NCBI RefSeq assembly: GCF_000426605.1
Contig: NZ_AUFR01000009.1
Span: 38,470-102,469, forward strand
Length of the DNA: 64,000 nucleotides
From: Propionibacterium acidifaciens DSM 21887
GTDB taxonomy: Bacteria; Actinomycetota; Actinomycetes; Propionibacteriales; Propionibacteriaceae
Direction: 5' to 3'
Part shown: positions 37,575 to 46,606 of the stretch, one piece after another
Numbering within the stretch: position 1 is the first letter of the stretch
Layout of the letters: every line of letters begins with the position of its first letter
The notes under the pieces: generated by a model
What the model was told of the DNA's origin: nothing
Databases searched by the model: none
What the model saw: the letters and a program-made list of their open reading frames with translations, nothing else
Translations under genes and position numbers: made by a program

Positions 37575-38462
37575 ATGCCCAGCCCCGGTTGGTATCCGGA
37601 CCCCGCCGGCACGCCCGGCAGGTATCGCTACTGGGACGGCCAGGCATGGTCCGAGACGACGACGACGGACCCCGCGGCCACGCCCCCGCCGGGGGAGGCC
37701 CCGACCGCGGCCGGCGGCGCCGGGAGGAGCGGCGGGGGCAGGGGGTTCGTCGTCGCCATCATCGCGATCCTCGCCGCCGTCGCCCTCGTCGTCGTCATCG
37801 TCCTGACCCGCGGCGGCCAGGGCACCGGAGGCGACGTCCCCGAGGACACCAACTCCGCCGCACCCACCGAGTCCGCCTGGGACGAGACGAGCACCCCCAC
37901 GCCGACGCCCAGCTCCCACCAGTCCAGCCAGCGCTGCCCCGTCACCACCGTCAGCACGCAGACGAACCAGCCCTCCAAGGGCATCGCCGGCGGCGGGCTC
38001 CAGGCCCCGGACATCTCGGGCTGGGACAACAGCCCGTCCTTCTACCTCGACTGGGTCTCCGACCTCCACACGCTCATCGACGACGTCTACCCGGGGTGGA
38101 TGTCGAACGTCAGCGTGGGCGCCCTCAACGCCACCGACGGTTTCACCGACCCGACCGTCTCGGCCCACCAGACCATGGAGTGCTACGCCTCCAGCGGCTA
38201 CTACTCGGGCTACACGGGCCGCAAGGACCTCGTCGACGAGGCGACCACCGTCAACGGCCACCAGGCCTGGCACATGCAGGCCGAGGTCTACGTCACGATG
38301 AGCAATCTGCCGCAGGTCGAGGGCGACGTCGTGGACGTCTACGTCGTCGACGTCGGCTCGGACGACCACTTCGGGGTCTTCATCTCCAGCGTCACGATCG
38401 GCGACTCCGCCCGCGACAAGAAGGTGCGCGACTGCATCGCCGGACTGAAGGTCGTCTCCTGA
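37575..38462 (+). CDS. DUF2510 single-pass membrane protein
   Basis: 295 residues. The first 25 residues are a DUF2510 motif (PGWYPDPAGTPGRYRYWDGQ). A Pro/Gly-rich cytoplasmic linker leads to one hydrophobic helix (about residues 56-77), then a Ser/Thr/Pro linker and an extracytoplasmic domain of about 180 residues with few Cys. This layout is common in actinobacterial cell-surface proteins of unknown role. CGAGGAGACCGC precedes the ATG. The promoter lies in the 147-bp divergent region shared with glnA2. Confidence 0.85.
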   Translation: MPSPGWYPDPAGTPGRYRYWDGQAWSETTTTDPAATPPPGEAPTAAGGAGRSGGGRGFVVAIIAILAAVALVVVIVLTRGGQGTGGDVPEDTNSAAPTESAWDETSTPTPTPSSHQSSQRCPVTTVSTQTNQPSKGIAGGGLQAPDISGWDNSPSFYLDWVSDLHTLIDDVYPGWMSNVSVGALNATDGFTDPTVSAHQTMECYASSGYYSGYTGRKDLVDEATTVNGHQAWHMQAEVYVTMSNLPQVEGDVVDVYVVDVGSDDHFGVFISSVTIGDSARDKKVRDCIAGLKVVS

Positions 38463-38502
38463 CGGGACCCGCAGCCGGGCGTCCGGCGACGGGGCCCGGT
38501 CC

Positions 38503-38508
38503 TAGACT
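38503..38508 (+). promoter_or_regulatory. -10 box of map, leaderless start
   Basis: TAGACT lies 7 bp before the GTG at 38516, placing the transcript start on or next to the start codon. This decides in favour of GTG 38516 over ATG 38525. Confidence 0.65.
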
Positions 38509-38515
38509 TGGGCCC

Positions 38516-39424
38516 GTGACTGCCATGAAGCCGTATCCTCAGAGCCCGACGCGTCCCGTTCCCGCGGGCATCGTCCGCCCCCCCTACGTCGGGAGGATGG
38601 AGCCGGAGGACTACGAGGGCTCCGACATCCAGAGCGATGAGGTCGTCGAGAGGATGCGCGTCGCCGGCCGCATCGCCGCGGACGCCATCCTCGTGGCCGC
38701 GGCCCGGATCGCCCCCGGGGTCACCACCGACGAGCTCGACGCGGTCGCCCACGAGTTCATGTGCGACCACCACGCCTGGCCGGCCAGCCTGGACTACCGG
38801 GGCTTCCCCAAGAGCATCTGCACGAGCGTCAACGAGGTCATCTGCCACGGCATCCCTGACAAGCGCCCGCTCGAGGACGGCGACATCATCAAGCTCGACG
38901 TCACCGCCTACGCCGAGGGAGTGCACGGCGACAACTGCGCCACCTTCTACGTCGGCGAGGTCGACGAGCAGTCGCGGAAGCTGTCCGAGGTGACCCGCGC
39001 GTCGATGTACCGCGCCATCAAGGCCTGCAAGCCCGGTCGCTCGGTCTCGGTCATCGGCCGCGTCATCGAGAGGTACGCCCGGCGCTTCGCCTACGACGTG
39101 GTGCGCGAGTACACCGGCCACGGCGTGCACACCGCCTTCCACTCGGGGCTCATCATCTTCCACTACGACGAGCCGCGCTACGACCGAACGATGGCGCCGG
39201 GCATGACCCTGACGATCGAGCCGATGCTCACCATCGGCAGCGCCCGCACCCAGCAGTGGGACGACGGCTGGACCGTCGTGACCGAGGACGGCTCGCGCTG
39301 CGCCCAGTTCGAGCAGACGCTGGTGATCACCGAGACCGGCGCCGAGATCCTCACCCTGCCCAGCAGCGGCGAACCGATCCTGGGCGGCGATCCCGCCGGC
39401 ATCGACCTGTCGGGCATCCACTGA
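38516..39424 (+). CDS. map: Methionine aminopeptidase type I
   Basis: 302 residues. It has an N-terminal extension with an SH3-binding-like PPYVGRM segment, as in actinobacterial MetAP1c, then the catalytic pita-bread fold. The five metal ligands are seen in KLDVTAYAEGVHGDN (two Asp), GHGVHTAFHS (His), TIEPMLT (Glu) and AQFEQTLV (Glu). It removes initiator methionine from nascent proteins. Start at GTG 38516 by the leaderless promoter. Confidence 0.95.
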   Translation: MTAMKPYPQSPTRPVPAGIVRPPYVGRMEPEDYEGSDIQSDEVVERMRVAGRIAADAILVAAARIAPGVTTDELDAVAHEFMCDHHAWPASLDYRGFPKSICTSVNEVICHGIPDKRPLEDGDIIKLDVTAYAEGVHGDNCATFYVGEVDEQSRKLSEVTRASMYRAIKACKPGRSVSVIGRVIERYARRFAYDVVREYTGHGVHTAFHSGLIIFHYDEPRYDRTMAPGMTLTIEPMLTIGSARTQQWDDGWTVVTEDGSRCAQFEQTLVITETGAEILTLPSSGEPILGGDPAGIDLSGIH

Positions 39425-39483
39425 GCCGACCGGCCCGGACGATCAGCCCGCCGGGTCCCGCCCTCCTGCGCCGTCGTGCCTCG

Positions 39484-40335
39484 TCAGCGCGGATTCGGCC
39501 CGGTCATCGGAGGCCAGGTGGGCGGCGGGTACGGCAGGGGCCGGCCGCCGTGAGGGGCCGGCGGCATGGCCTGCTGGCCCGTTCGGGCGGGGTACTGCCC
39601 GGGCGGGCCGATCGGCGCGGGCCCGGGCGGCGGCGCCATGGGCGCCGGCGGGAGGGGGCGTCCCACGGGCGCCGGCACGGGGCCGGGAGCCCCCATCGGC
39701 ATGGGCTGAGGAACCGGGCCCGTGCCCGCGGGCACGGGCCCGGCCGGGACGGGAGAGCCCTTCCCGGCCCGGAACCACGACCGCATCCACACCGGCTTCT
39801 CGGCGCCGAACAGCTGTCGGTCGAGGCAGCTCCCGATGAGGACGAACGCCGGGCCCCAGGTGAGGGCCTGGAGGCTGAGGCCGAACGGCAGGCCCGCATG
39901 CACGAGGCCGACCGGGTTGACCAGGATCAGCAGGGACAGGCCCAGGCCGACGAGCCGGAGGACATGGTGCCGCGGCTCCTCCCAGAGCTGGCGGGTGACC
40001 TGGCGCGCCAGGAGCGCCAGGCCCAGGGGGAGGAGCCCGAGGGAGCACATGCCGGTCCACAGGGCCTTGCCGAACATGGCCCCGAGCGACATCCGCGGAT
40101 CGAGGCCGTCGAGGAAGACGCGCTCGAGGATCCACAGGATCATGTCGTTGAACGTGCCGGTCCCGTCCGTCTGGTAGCTGGCGGCCAGCATGAAGAGCAG
40201 GGCCAGCACGAAGAGCAGCAGGAAGGACAGGCCCCCGAGGACGAGGCCGACCAGCAGGAGGATCCTGACGGCCATGGACGTGAGACAACCGAGACTCGGC
40301 TCGTACCCGCTCCCGGAACCCTGATCTGCCACCAC
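39484..40335 (-). CDS. Membrane protein with proline-rich C-terminal tail
   Basis: About 283 residues from a GTG at 40335 (ATG at 40275, MAVRILLLVG, is an alternative). Four or five hydrophobic helices occupy the first 170 residues. The last 90 residues are a Pro/Gly/Ala-rich cytoplasmic or surface tail (PVPAPVGRPLPPAPMAPPPG). No family recognised. It converges on map from the opposite strand. Confidence 0.7.
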   Translation of the reverse strand: MVADQGSGSGYEPSLGCLTSMAVRILLLVGLVLGGLSFLLLFVLALLFMLAASYQTDGTGTFNDMILWILERVFLDGLDPRMSLGAMFGKALWTGMCSLGLLPLGLALLARQVTRQLWEEPRHHVLRLVGLGLSLLILVNPVGLVHAGLPFGLSLQALTWGPAFVLIGSCLDRQLFGAEKPVWMRSWFRAGKGSPVPAGPVPAGTGPVPQPMPMGAPGPVPAPVGRPLPPAPMAPPPGPAPIGPPGQYPARTGQQAMPPAPHGGRPLPYPPPTWPPMTGPNPR

Positions 40336-40383
40336 ACCATGGTGCCACCCGGTGACGAACGGTCGCCGAGCACGCGCCGCGGG

Positions 40384-40401
40384 GCGGACGAGCCGGCCTG
40401 T
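40384..40401. repeat. Duplicated copy of the rnpB 3' end (att-like)
   Basis: GCGGACGAGCCGGCCTGT matches 41168-41185, the 3' end of rnpB, exactly. The two copies bracket 766 bp containing a lipoprotein gene and a small inverted-repeat element. This is the layout left by integration into an RNA gene 3' end, although no integrase is present. Confidence 0.5.
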
Positions 40402-40440
40402 GCGAGCAGGGTCCGCACCTCCCCCTCGGGGGCGGTTCAT

Positions 40441-40520
40441 GAAGGCTTATTCATGGAGGGCCAGATCGCGATCGTCGCCCCTGGTCACAGTGTCATCCAC
40501 AGGCGCTGTGAATAAGCCTC
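40441..40520. mobile_element. 80-bp inverted-repeat element (MITE- or REP-like)
   Basis: The ends are GAAGGCTTATTCA (40441) and TGAATAAGCCTC (ending 40520), an imperfect inverted repeat. The end sequence GAGGCTTATTCACAG recurs exactly at 61293-61307 in the IS-rich right end. It provides the last codons of the adjacent lipoprotein gene, suggesting insertion into that gene's 3' end. Confidence 0.4.
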
Positions 40521-40930
40521 ACGGTCCCCGAGTACTGGACGATCGTCCCACCCAGCGCCTCCTTGAGGGAGGACAACTCAGCAGTGGGAGCGTTGATGAT
40601 CCAGTTCCCACCAGTCAGCACGTGAACCTCGGTACCGAGCGACTTCACACCGTCGATGGTCTGCTGCGCGTCTTCTTCTGACAGGTAGATGGAGAAGACG
40701 TCCGCACTGGAGCAGTTCCCTGACTGTGCCGCGTTCTTCACGACGTTGGTCTGCCGCCAGTCGGGGCAGTCGTATCCGTCCTCCACGGCGGCATCGCGGA
40801 GCTCTGTGACGCTGTCGTAGGTGACTTCGGGTGTCGGTGACGGTGAGGCCCCGGGGATGAGGGAGCCGGCACTGCACCCGGTGAGCGCGAGCATCGTCGC
40901 AGATGCAGCGGCGAGGCGACGTCCGTTCAT
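40493..40930 (-). CDS. Small lipoprotein, C-terminus altered by repeat element
   Basis: 145 residues from the ATG at 40930 (GGAGAG upstream). Signal peptide with lipobox MLALTGCSAG, then a domain with two Cys (DCPDW, NCSS). The final eight codons (VRLIHSAC and one more) are encoded within the 40441-40520 element, so the native end is probably lost. Lower GC than its neighbours. Function unknown. Confidence 0.7.
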   Translation of the reverse strand: MNGRRLAAASATMLALTGCSAGSLIPGASPSPTPEVTYDSVTELRDAAVEDGYDCPDWRQTNVVKNAAQSGNCSSADVFSIYLSEEDAQQTIDGVKSLGTEVHVLTGGNWIINAPTAELSSLKEALGGTIVQYSGTVRLIHSACG

Positions 40931-41168
40931 TGGTGACAGCTCTCCTTCGAACCACAAGAGCTGAGCTACAGGGGACTTGTGCATCCCCGACAGCGATGGC
41001 CGTGGCTGCTGCGGCATCTCTGCCGAGTCTCAGCATAAAACAACTGGGGAGGAATCAGGGAAACAACCTAAGGGTCATCACCGATCGTGGCGCGCACCGC
41101 CTCCGCCACAGGCGACTCCGGACGGCGGGTGCGGCTCCGCACGCTCGGTCATGCTTCATCCGGAGGAG

Positions 41169-41564
41169 CGGACGAGCCGGCCTGTAAGCCGGGTTCTGTG
41201 ACTGCACGCAGCCGACGGTCATCCATCTGCGAACGCCGTTGCCGGCGTCCTTCCCCCGCCGCTTCCGCGACGGGCGCGCGACCTACCCGCAGGCTCGGGC
41301 GGGCAGCCCTCGGACGCCTGCGCGGATGCCGGGGGCATCCTTCTTGGTCTTGCTCCGGGTGGGGTTTGCCGTGCCATCGCAGTCGCCTGCGATGCGGTGG
41401 TCTCTTGCACCGCCGTTTCACCCTTGCCCGATCGCTCGGGCGGTCTGTTCTCTGTGGCACTGTCCCGCGGGTCGCCCCGGGTGGATGTTGTCCATCACCC
41501 TGCCCTGTGGAGCCCGGACTTTCCTCAGCGCCTGGGCGCCGCGACCGTCCGGCCGACTCGTCCG
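41169..41564 (-). ncRNA. rnpB: RNase P RNA (type A)
   Basis: The 5' end (CGGACGAGTCGGCC on the minus strand, from 41564) pairs with the 3' end (GGCCGGCTCGTCCG, to 41169) as helix P1. The near-universal GAGGAAAGTCCGGGCTCC and ACAGGGCAGGGTGATGG segments follow the 5' end, CCACAGAGAACAGACCGCC lies in the middle, and ACAGAACCCGGCTTACAG precedes the 3' end. It is the catalytic RNA that matures tRNA 5' ends. No protein gene overlaps it. Confidence 0.95.
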
Positions 41565-41569
41565 TGGAC

Positions 41570-41575
41570 AGACTA
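41570..41575 (-). promoter_or_regulatory. rnpB -10 box
   Basis: TAGTCT on the minus strand ends 5 bp before the predicted 5' end of rnpB at 41564, consistent with transcription starting at P1. Confidence 0.55.
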
Positions 41576-41610
41576 GCGCGGGCGCGCGCCGGGTCCGTGC
41601 ACCCGCCGGG

Positions 41611-42354
41611 TCACAGCCCGGACTCGTCGGTGCGGACGAGGATGCGCCCGCACTCCTCGCAGCGCACGATGGCGTCCGGCGCGGCGGCGGCGATGGCATG
41701 CAGCTCGGTCGGGTCGATCTCGAGCCCGCAGCCTCCGCAGCGCCGGGCGCGCAACTCGGCGGCGCCGCTGGAGCCGCTGCGGCCGGCGATCCGGTCGTAC
41801 AGCGCCAGCAGCTCGGCGGGCAACCGCTCGCGGACCGCCCTCCGCTCGGCGGCCAGCCGCTCGGCCTGCTCGGCGATCTCGGCCCTGGCGCTCTTGCGAC
41901 TGGCCAGCAGCTCACGCATCCGCTCCTCGATGCCGGTGCGCCGGGCGACGAACTCGTCGCGCGCCGCCGTGGCGTCCTCGACGGCCTGCATGGCCTCGAG
42001 CTCGGTCTCCTCGAGGTCGTTGATGCGTCCGGTCAGGTGCTCGATCTCGGCGAGCAGGGACTGCAGTGCCCGCTGGTCGACGACCTCGCCCGAGTCGGCG
42101 CGCCCCTGGTCGCGCTTCTGGCGGACCTTGACCGTCTCGAGGTCGCGGTCGATGCGGTCGAGCTCCATCTGGACGTCGCCTCGGCGGGTGTCGGCCTCGG
42201 TGATGCGCTCGGTCAGCGCGACGCGCTCGGCCTGGAGCCCGCGGAGCTCCTCGTCCTCGGGGAGGTTCGCCGCCCTGTGCCGCAGGTGCACGGCCTTCAT
42301 GTCGAGGGCGGCCACATCGAGCAGTCGACGCTGTGCAACGGGATCGGCGAGCAT
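41611..42354 (-). CDS. Coiled-coil zinc-ribbon protein (C4-type, zf-RING_7)
   Basis: 247 residues. Residues 25-180 are long heptad-rich coiled coil; the C-terminus has two Cys pairs (RRCGGCGLEI and VRCEECGRILV) forming a zinc ribbon. This family sits beside rnpB in many actinobacteria and is thought to act in RNA or nucleic-acid metabolism, without a proven function. TAGGCT lies 6 bp before the ATG, a leaderless arrangement. Confidence 0.88.
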   Translation of the reverse strand: MLADPVAQRRLLDVAALDMKAVHLRHRAANLPEDEELRGLQAERVALTERITEADTRRGDVQMELDRIDRDLETVKVRQKRDQGRADSGEVVDQRALQSLLAEIEHLTGRINDLEETELEAMQAVEDATAARDEFVARRTGIEERMRELLASRKSARAEIAEQAERLAAERRAVRERLPAELLALYDRIAGRSGSSGAAELRARRCGGCGLEIDPTELHAIAAAAPDAIVRCEECGRILVRTDESGL

Positions 42355-42458
42355 GGGCCAAGCCTAGCCGGGCGCGCGGCGGGTGCGCGCGTCACGACGG
42401 TCCCGGACGCCCCCTAGACTGGCCCCGCTGGGCACCTTCGGCGACGGATCGGAGAGCG

Positions 42459-43145
42459 ATGGACGGTGACGGACCGGCCCCCGGGCTCGTCGTCCTCGAC
42501 ACCCCCGCGGCCGTCATCGTCTGGTCCCGTCCGCTGACCGACTGGGACCGCCCCGAACTCACCGCGCTGCTCGACCCGCCGACGCTGGCCCGTCTGCACC
42601 GCCTGCGCCGCGAGATCGACCGGGCGCGCATGGTGACCGCCCGGAAGCTCATCGCCGATGCCGGACGCGCGGCCGCCGAACGGGGCCTCCTCGGGACGAC
42701 GGGGCCCGTCATCCTGCACGAGCGCGCCGACGGGCGGGGCGGGCCGACGACCGGGCTGGCGGGATGGCGGGCCTCGATCAGCCACGACAACGCCGTGGTC
42801 GCCGTGCTCGCCCGGGCCGTGGTGGGGGTCGACACCCAGGGGCGGGACAGCGCCGTGGACGTCCGCGCCCTCACCTCGGTGTTCACCGACGCCGAGCGCG
42901 ACTGGTGGGCGGCCCGCGGCACGGACGCCGACGCCCTGCGCCTGTGGACGGCCAAGGAGGCCCTCCTGAAGGCGCGCGGCACCGGTTTCCTGTCCGACCC
43001 CGGGCTGCCCGTCAACGACACCCTGCGGCGGGCCGACGTGCGGCTGGCGCACTGGCGCCCCTTCCCCGACGCGGTCGCGGCGCTCGCCGTCCTGGGCGAC
43101 GGGCCCGTCGAGTGGCCGGCCGGCTTCACCCCGTACGGCCCCTGA
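42459..43145 (+). CDS. Sfp-type 4'-phosphopantetheinyl transferase
   Basis: 228 residues. It has the family motifs ASISHDNAVVAVL, VVGVDTQGR (GVDx, Mg site) and LWTAKEALLKARG (WxxKEA). It adds 4'-phosphopantetheine from CoA to a carrier-protein serine. The CitD-like carrier at 31.3 kb would instead be modified by CitX, so no link is implied. TAGACT at 42415 is the likely -10; GGAGAG precedes the ATG. Confidence 0.88.
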   Translation: MDGDGPAPGLVVLDTPAAVIVWSRPLTDWDRPELTALLDPPTLARLHRLRREIDRARMVTARKLIADAGRAAAERGLLGTTGPVILHERADGRGGPTTGLAGWRASISHDNAVVAVLARAVVGVDTQGRDSAVDVRALTSVFTDAERDWWAARGTDADALRLWTAKEALLKARGTGFLSDPGLPVNDTLRRADVRLAHWRPFPDAVAALAVLGDGPVEWPAGFTPYGP

Positions 43146-43236
43146 CCACGGCGCCCCGGGCGCCCGGCCCGTCGTCGGCGCGACCGGCCTACCATCGGCA
43201 CTGGTCGAACCGACGCTCAGAACCATGGAGGTGAGC

Positions 43237-44679
43237 ATGAACAGGGAAGGGACGGACACCCCCCGGGGCGGGTCGCCGTACTCGGAGGCGTTCAAGGAGT
43301 TCATCGCGGCGGACTGGGCACCCTACCCCGCCGAGCCCCCGGCCCGGCTGGCGTCGGTACCCAGCGCCACGGCCCACCGCGCGGCCCTGTCGGCGCGGTT
43401 TCCCGGCGAGCGCCTCGTCGTCCCGGCAGGCGGCCTCCAGCGACGCAACAACGACTGCGACTTCCCCTATCGGCCGCACTCGGCCTTCGCGCACCTCAGC
43501 GGGCTGGGCTCCGACCGCGAGCCCGACGCGGTGCTCGTCATCGAGCCCGACGGCGAGGGCGTGCTGCTCTTCCACCCGCGCGTGCCGCGCACCGACCCGG
43601 AGTTCTACTCCGACCCCCGCTACGGCGAGATGTGGGTCGGCGCCCGGGAGTCCCCGGCGGAGATGTCGTCGCTGTGCGGCATGCGCACGGAGAGCATCGA
43701 CCGGCTGCCGGCACTCCTCGAGCGCGCCGACGCCCCGGTCCGCGTCATCCGCGAGGCGGACCCCGCGGTCACCGCGCTCGTCGACGGGTCCCGCGGCGCC
43801 GATCCGCGGGCCGACGACGAGCTGGTCACCGCGGCCGACGAGCTGCGCATGGTCAAGGACGACTGGGAGCTCGGCCAGCTGCGCGAGGCCAGCCGGGTCA
43901 GCGCCGACGCCTTCACCGACGTCGTCGCCCACCTCGACCGCGCGGTCGCCCACCGCCGCGGCGAGCGGCTGCTCGAGGGAGTCTTCGGCATGCACGCCCG
44001 CACCGAGGGCAACGCCGTCGGCTACGACTCGATCGTCGCGGCGGGCGAGCACGCCAACACCCTGCACTGGGTGCGCAACGACGGTCCGGTGCGCCCCGGC
44101 GATCTCGTCCTCATGGACGCCGGCATCGAGCTGGACTCGCTCTACACGGCCGACATCACCCGCACGATGCCGGTCACCGGAGCCTTCACGGACGCCCAGC
44201 GCCTGGTCCACGACACGGTCCTCGCCGCCCAGCGGGCCGGTATGGCCGCGGCACGGCCCGGCGCCGGCTTCCTCGACGTGCACCGCGCCGCCGTCGAGGT
44301 GCTCGTCCGGGCCTTCCGGGACTGGGGCATCCTGCCCGTCTCGGTGGACGAGGCCCTGTCGACCGGCGGCGGGCAGTGGCGCCGCTGGATGGTGCACGGC
44401 ACGAGCCACCACCTGGGCCTGGACGTCCACGACTGCGCGCACGCCCGCGACGAGCAGTACCGCCGGGGCGCCCTCGCCGAGGGGATGGTCATCACCGTGG
44501 AGCCGGGCATCTACCTCAAGTCGTCCGATCTGCTCGTGCCCGAGCCGCTGCGCGGCATCGGCGTGCGCATCGAGGACGACATCGTCATCACCGCCGACGG
44601 CTGCTCGGTGCTCAGCGACCGGCTGCCGCGCGAGTCGGCCGCCGTCGAGGCCTGGATGGGCTCGACGGCCCGCCGGTGA
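43237..44679 (+). CDS. pepP: Xaa-Pro aminopeptidase (aminopeptidase P)
   Basis: 480 residues. The N-terminal AMP_N domain (FPYRPHSAFAHLSGL) precedes the M24 metallopeptidase domain with LMDAGIELDSLYTADITRT (metal Asp pair), HGTSHHLGLDVHD (His), ITVEPGIYL (Glu) and GVRIEDDIVIT (Glu). It releases N-terminal residues preceding proline. I start at ATG 43237 because GGAGGTGAGC sits just upstream, making the ATG at 43225 part of the ribosome-binding site. Confidence 0.94.
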   Translation: MNREGTDTPRGGSPYSEAFKEFIAADWAPYPAEPPARLASVPSATAHRAALSARFPGERLVVPAGGLQRRNNDCDFPYRPHSAFAHLSGLGSDREPDAVLVIEPDGEGVLLFHPRVPRTDPEFYSDPRYGEMWVGARESPAEMSSLCGMRTESIDRLPALLERADAPVRVIREADPAVTALVDGSRGADPRADDELVTAADELRMVKDDWELGQLREASRVSADAFTDVVAHLDRAVAHRRGERLLEGVFGMHARTEGNAVGYDSIVAAGEHANTLHWVRNDGPVRPGDLVLMDAGIELDSLYTADITRTMPVTGAFTDAQRLVHDTVLAAQRAGMAAARPGAGFLDVHRAAVEVLVRAFRDWGILPVSVDEALSTGGGQWRRWMVHGTSHHLGLDVHDCAHARDEQYRRGALAEGMVITVEPGIYLKSSDLLVPEPLRGIGVRIEDDIVITADGCSVLSDRLPRESAAVEAWMGSTARR

Positions 44680-44692
44680 CCCGGCCCGCCGG

Positions 44693-45457
44693 TCAGGCGG
44701 GGCCCCCGCCGCGATCGGCGGGGTCGAAGAAGCCGGGGCCGGTCTCCGACTGCCCGCCCCGGGCCTGGTCCGGGCCGGCCCCGCCCGGGGCCGCCTGGTC
44801 CGGGGCGGAGGACCCGCCCATCGGCGCTGGACGATCCGCAGGAGCGGCCGGGGGCGTCCGGGGAGGCGCCCAGTCGGGGCTCGGCTCGGAGCCCTGCGCG
44901 GCGTCCTGCCAGCCGGCGCCGGGCCGGGACACGACGGGTGAGCCGCGCACCGTCCGGGCGGGGCGCCCGCCCGTCAGGAGCCGGCGGGCCTGGCCGGCCA
45001 CCTCGTTCTCGCCGATGACCTCGTAGCGGGTCGCGACGATCTGGGAGCTCGAGGTGAAGTCGCGCCGCCCGGCGGTCATGGCGTAGCTGATGCCCGAGGT
45101 GAGCACGTTGGCCAGGACGAACACGACGATGGCGCCGAGGAAGACGAGGGCGATGCTCACATTGGGCACGAAGAAGTAAAACAGGAGCGCCGCCATGGCG
45201 CCCCAGACCAGGCCGTTCATCGCGGCGCTCGCGAGCACCCGGCCCCAGCTGAGGCCGCCCGTGATGCGCTCGATGCTCTTCAGCTCGGTGCCGACGATCG
45301 ACAGGAACTGCACCGGGAAGTTCCTGTCGGCCAAGTAGTCAACGGCGTGCTGGGCGTCCTCGTAGGTGTCGTAGACGGCGATGGACGCAGGCGAGCGGAG
45401 CCGCAGGCGCGAATTGCCACGGCCGGGGACGGAAGCAGTGCCACCCATCATGGACAT
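44693..45457 (-). CDS. General stress protein 17M-like membrane protein
   Basis: 254 residues. The N-terminal part (VYDTYEDAQHAVDYLADRNFPVQFLSIVG) is the alpha/beta unit of the GsiB/YflT heat-induced family. Two membrane helices follow (about 75-120), then a cytoplasmic domain and a disordered Pro/Gly-rich tail. AGGAGG precedes the ATG. The function of the actinobacterial homologues is not defined. Confidence 0.8.
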   Translation of the reverse strand: MSMMGGTASVPGRGNSRLRLRSPASIAVYDTYEDAQHAVDYLADRNFPVQFLSIVGTELKSIERITGGLSWGRVLASAAMNGLVWGAMAALLFYFFVPNVSIALVFLGAIVVFVLANVLTSGISYAMTAGRRDFTSSSQIVATRYEVIGENEVAGQARRLLTGGRPARTVRGSPVVSRPGAGWQDAAQGSEPSPDWAPPRTPPAAPADRPAPMGGSSAPDQAAPGGAGPDQARGGQSETGPGFFDPADRGGGPA

Positions 45458-45606
45458 GGGCCCTCCTCGTGTCTCTGGAACCGGTCCGCCCGCCGGGGCG
45501 AAACCTAAGCCTGACGGACTCAAGTTTAGTCGACACGGCGTGCGGGGCCACCGTGCCGCCCTGCGCCGACCGTGAACCGGGCGCGGACTGGGCGCGGACA
45601 GCCGGC

Positions 45607-46470
45607 TCAGCGGCCCCTGACGGCCTCGAACATGTCGACGGTGCGGTGCGCGGCCTCGACGTGCAGGTTCTCGATCATGCGACCGTGGAAGGTGGCGACG
45701 CCGGAGCCCGCCGCGAGGGCCTCGTCGAAGGCGGCGATCAGCTCGCGGGCCTCGGCGACCGCCGTCTCGTCGGGCGCCCAGATCTCGTTGGCGACGTCCA
45801 CCTGGCTCGGGTGGATGAGCGTCTTGCCGTCGAAGCCCCACTCGAAGCCCTGCTCGCACTCGGCGACGAGGCCCTCGCGGTCGTGCACGTCGTTGTAGAC
45901 CCCGTCGAGCACGACCCTGCCGTTGGCGCGGGCCGCGCAGACGACCGCCTGGAGCGCATGGGCCAGCGGGGCCCGGCCGGGCGTCCAGGCCGCGCGCAGC
46001 TCGTTGACGAGGTCGTTCGTGCCGAGCACGGCCACCTCGAGGCGCTCGGAGGCACCGAGGATCCTGTCCGCGTCGAGGACCGCCCGCGGGGTCTCGACCA
46101 TCGCCCACAGCCTCGTCGAGGCGGGCGCGCCGAGACGCTCCATGGCGGCGACCAGGGAGCGCACCTGCTCGGCCGAGTCGACCTTCGGCACGGCGATGGC
46201 GTCGGGGCCGGCCGCGCAGACGGCGGCGAGGTCGTCCTCGTGCCAGGCGGTGCCGACCGCGTTGACCCGCACGACGAGCTCGCGGTACCCGTACCGCCCG
46301 CTGCGCACGGCCTCGCAGGCGGCCTCGCGGGCCGCCGGCTTGGCGGTAGGCGCGACGGCGTCCTCGAGGTCGAGGATGATCGCGTCGCAGTCGATCGTCC
46401 TCGCCTTGGCCAGGGCCCTGGCGTTGGCGGCGGGCATGTACAGCACGGAACGGCGGGGTCGGTAGCTCAT
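45607..46470 (-). CDS. CoA-ester lyase of the CitE/HpcH family
   Basis: 287 residues with IILDLEDAVAP, RVNAVGTAW, WAMVETPRAVLDA, LGTNDLVNEL and GFDGKTLIHPSQVDVANEIWAPDE. It is a full-length, stand-alone member that probably cleaves malyl- or methylmalyl-type CoA esters. TAGCGT lies 6 bp before the ATG. It provides an intact in-window reference for the C-terminal tail that is cut off in the cluster's citE at 30583. Chromosomal GC; not linked to a carrier protein. Confidence 0.9.
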   Translation of the reverse strand: MSYRPRRSVLYMPAANARALAKARTIDCDAIILDLEDAVAPTAKPAAREAACEAVRSGRYGYRELVVRVNAVGTAWHEDDLAAVCAAGPDAIAVPKVDSAEQVRSLVAAMERLGAPASTRLWAMVETPRAVLDADRILGASERLEVAVLGTNDLVNELRAAWTPGRAPLAHALQAVVCAARANGRVVLDGVYNDVHDREGLVAECEQGFEWGFDGKTLIHPSQVDVANEIWAPDETAVAEARELIAAFDEALAAGSGVATFHGRMIENLHVEAAHRTVDMFEAVRGR

Positions 46471-46606
46471 GGCACAACGCTAACGCCCGGCCGGCCCGCG
46501 GACGCCGTCCGGGCGTCCCCCGGAGCCCGGCGGTACGCCACGACGACCGCGACGGCAAACCGCCTCACCGGGGCGCCCCCGGGGACCCGGCGGGTACCCT
46601 TCATGC

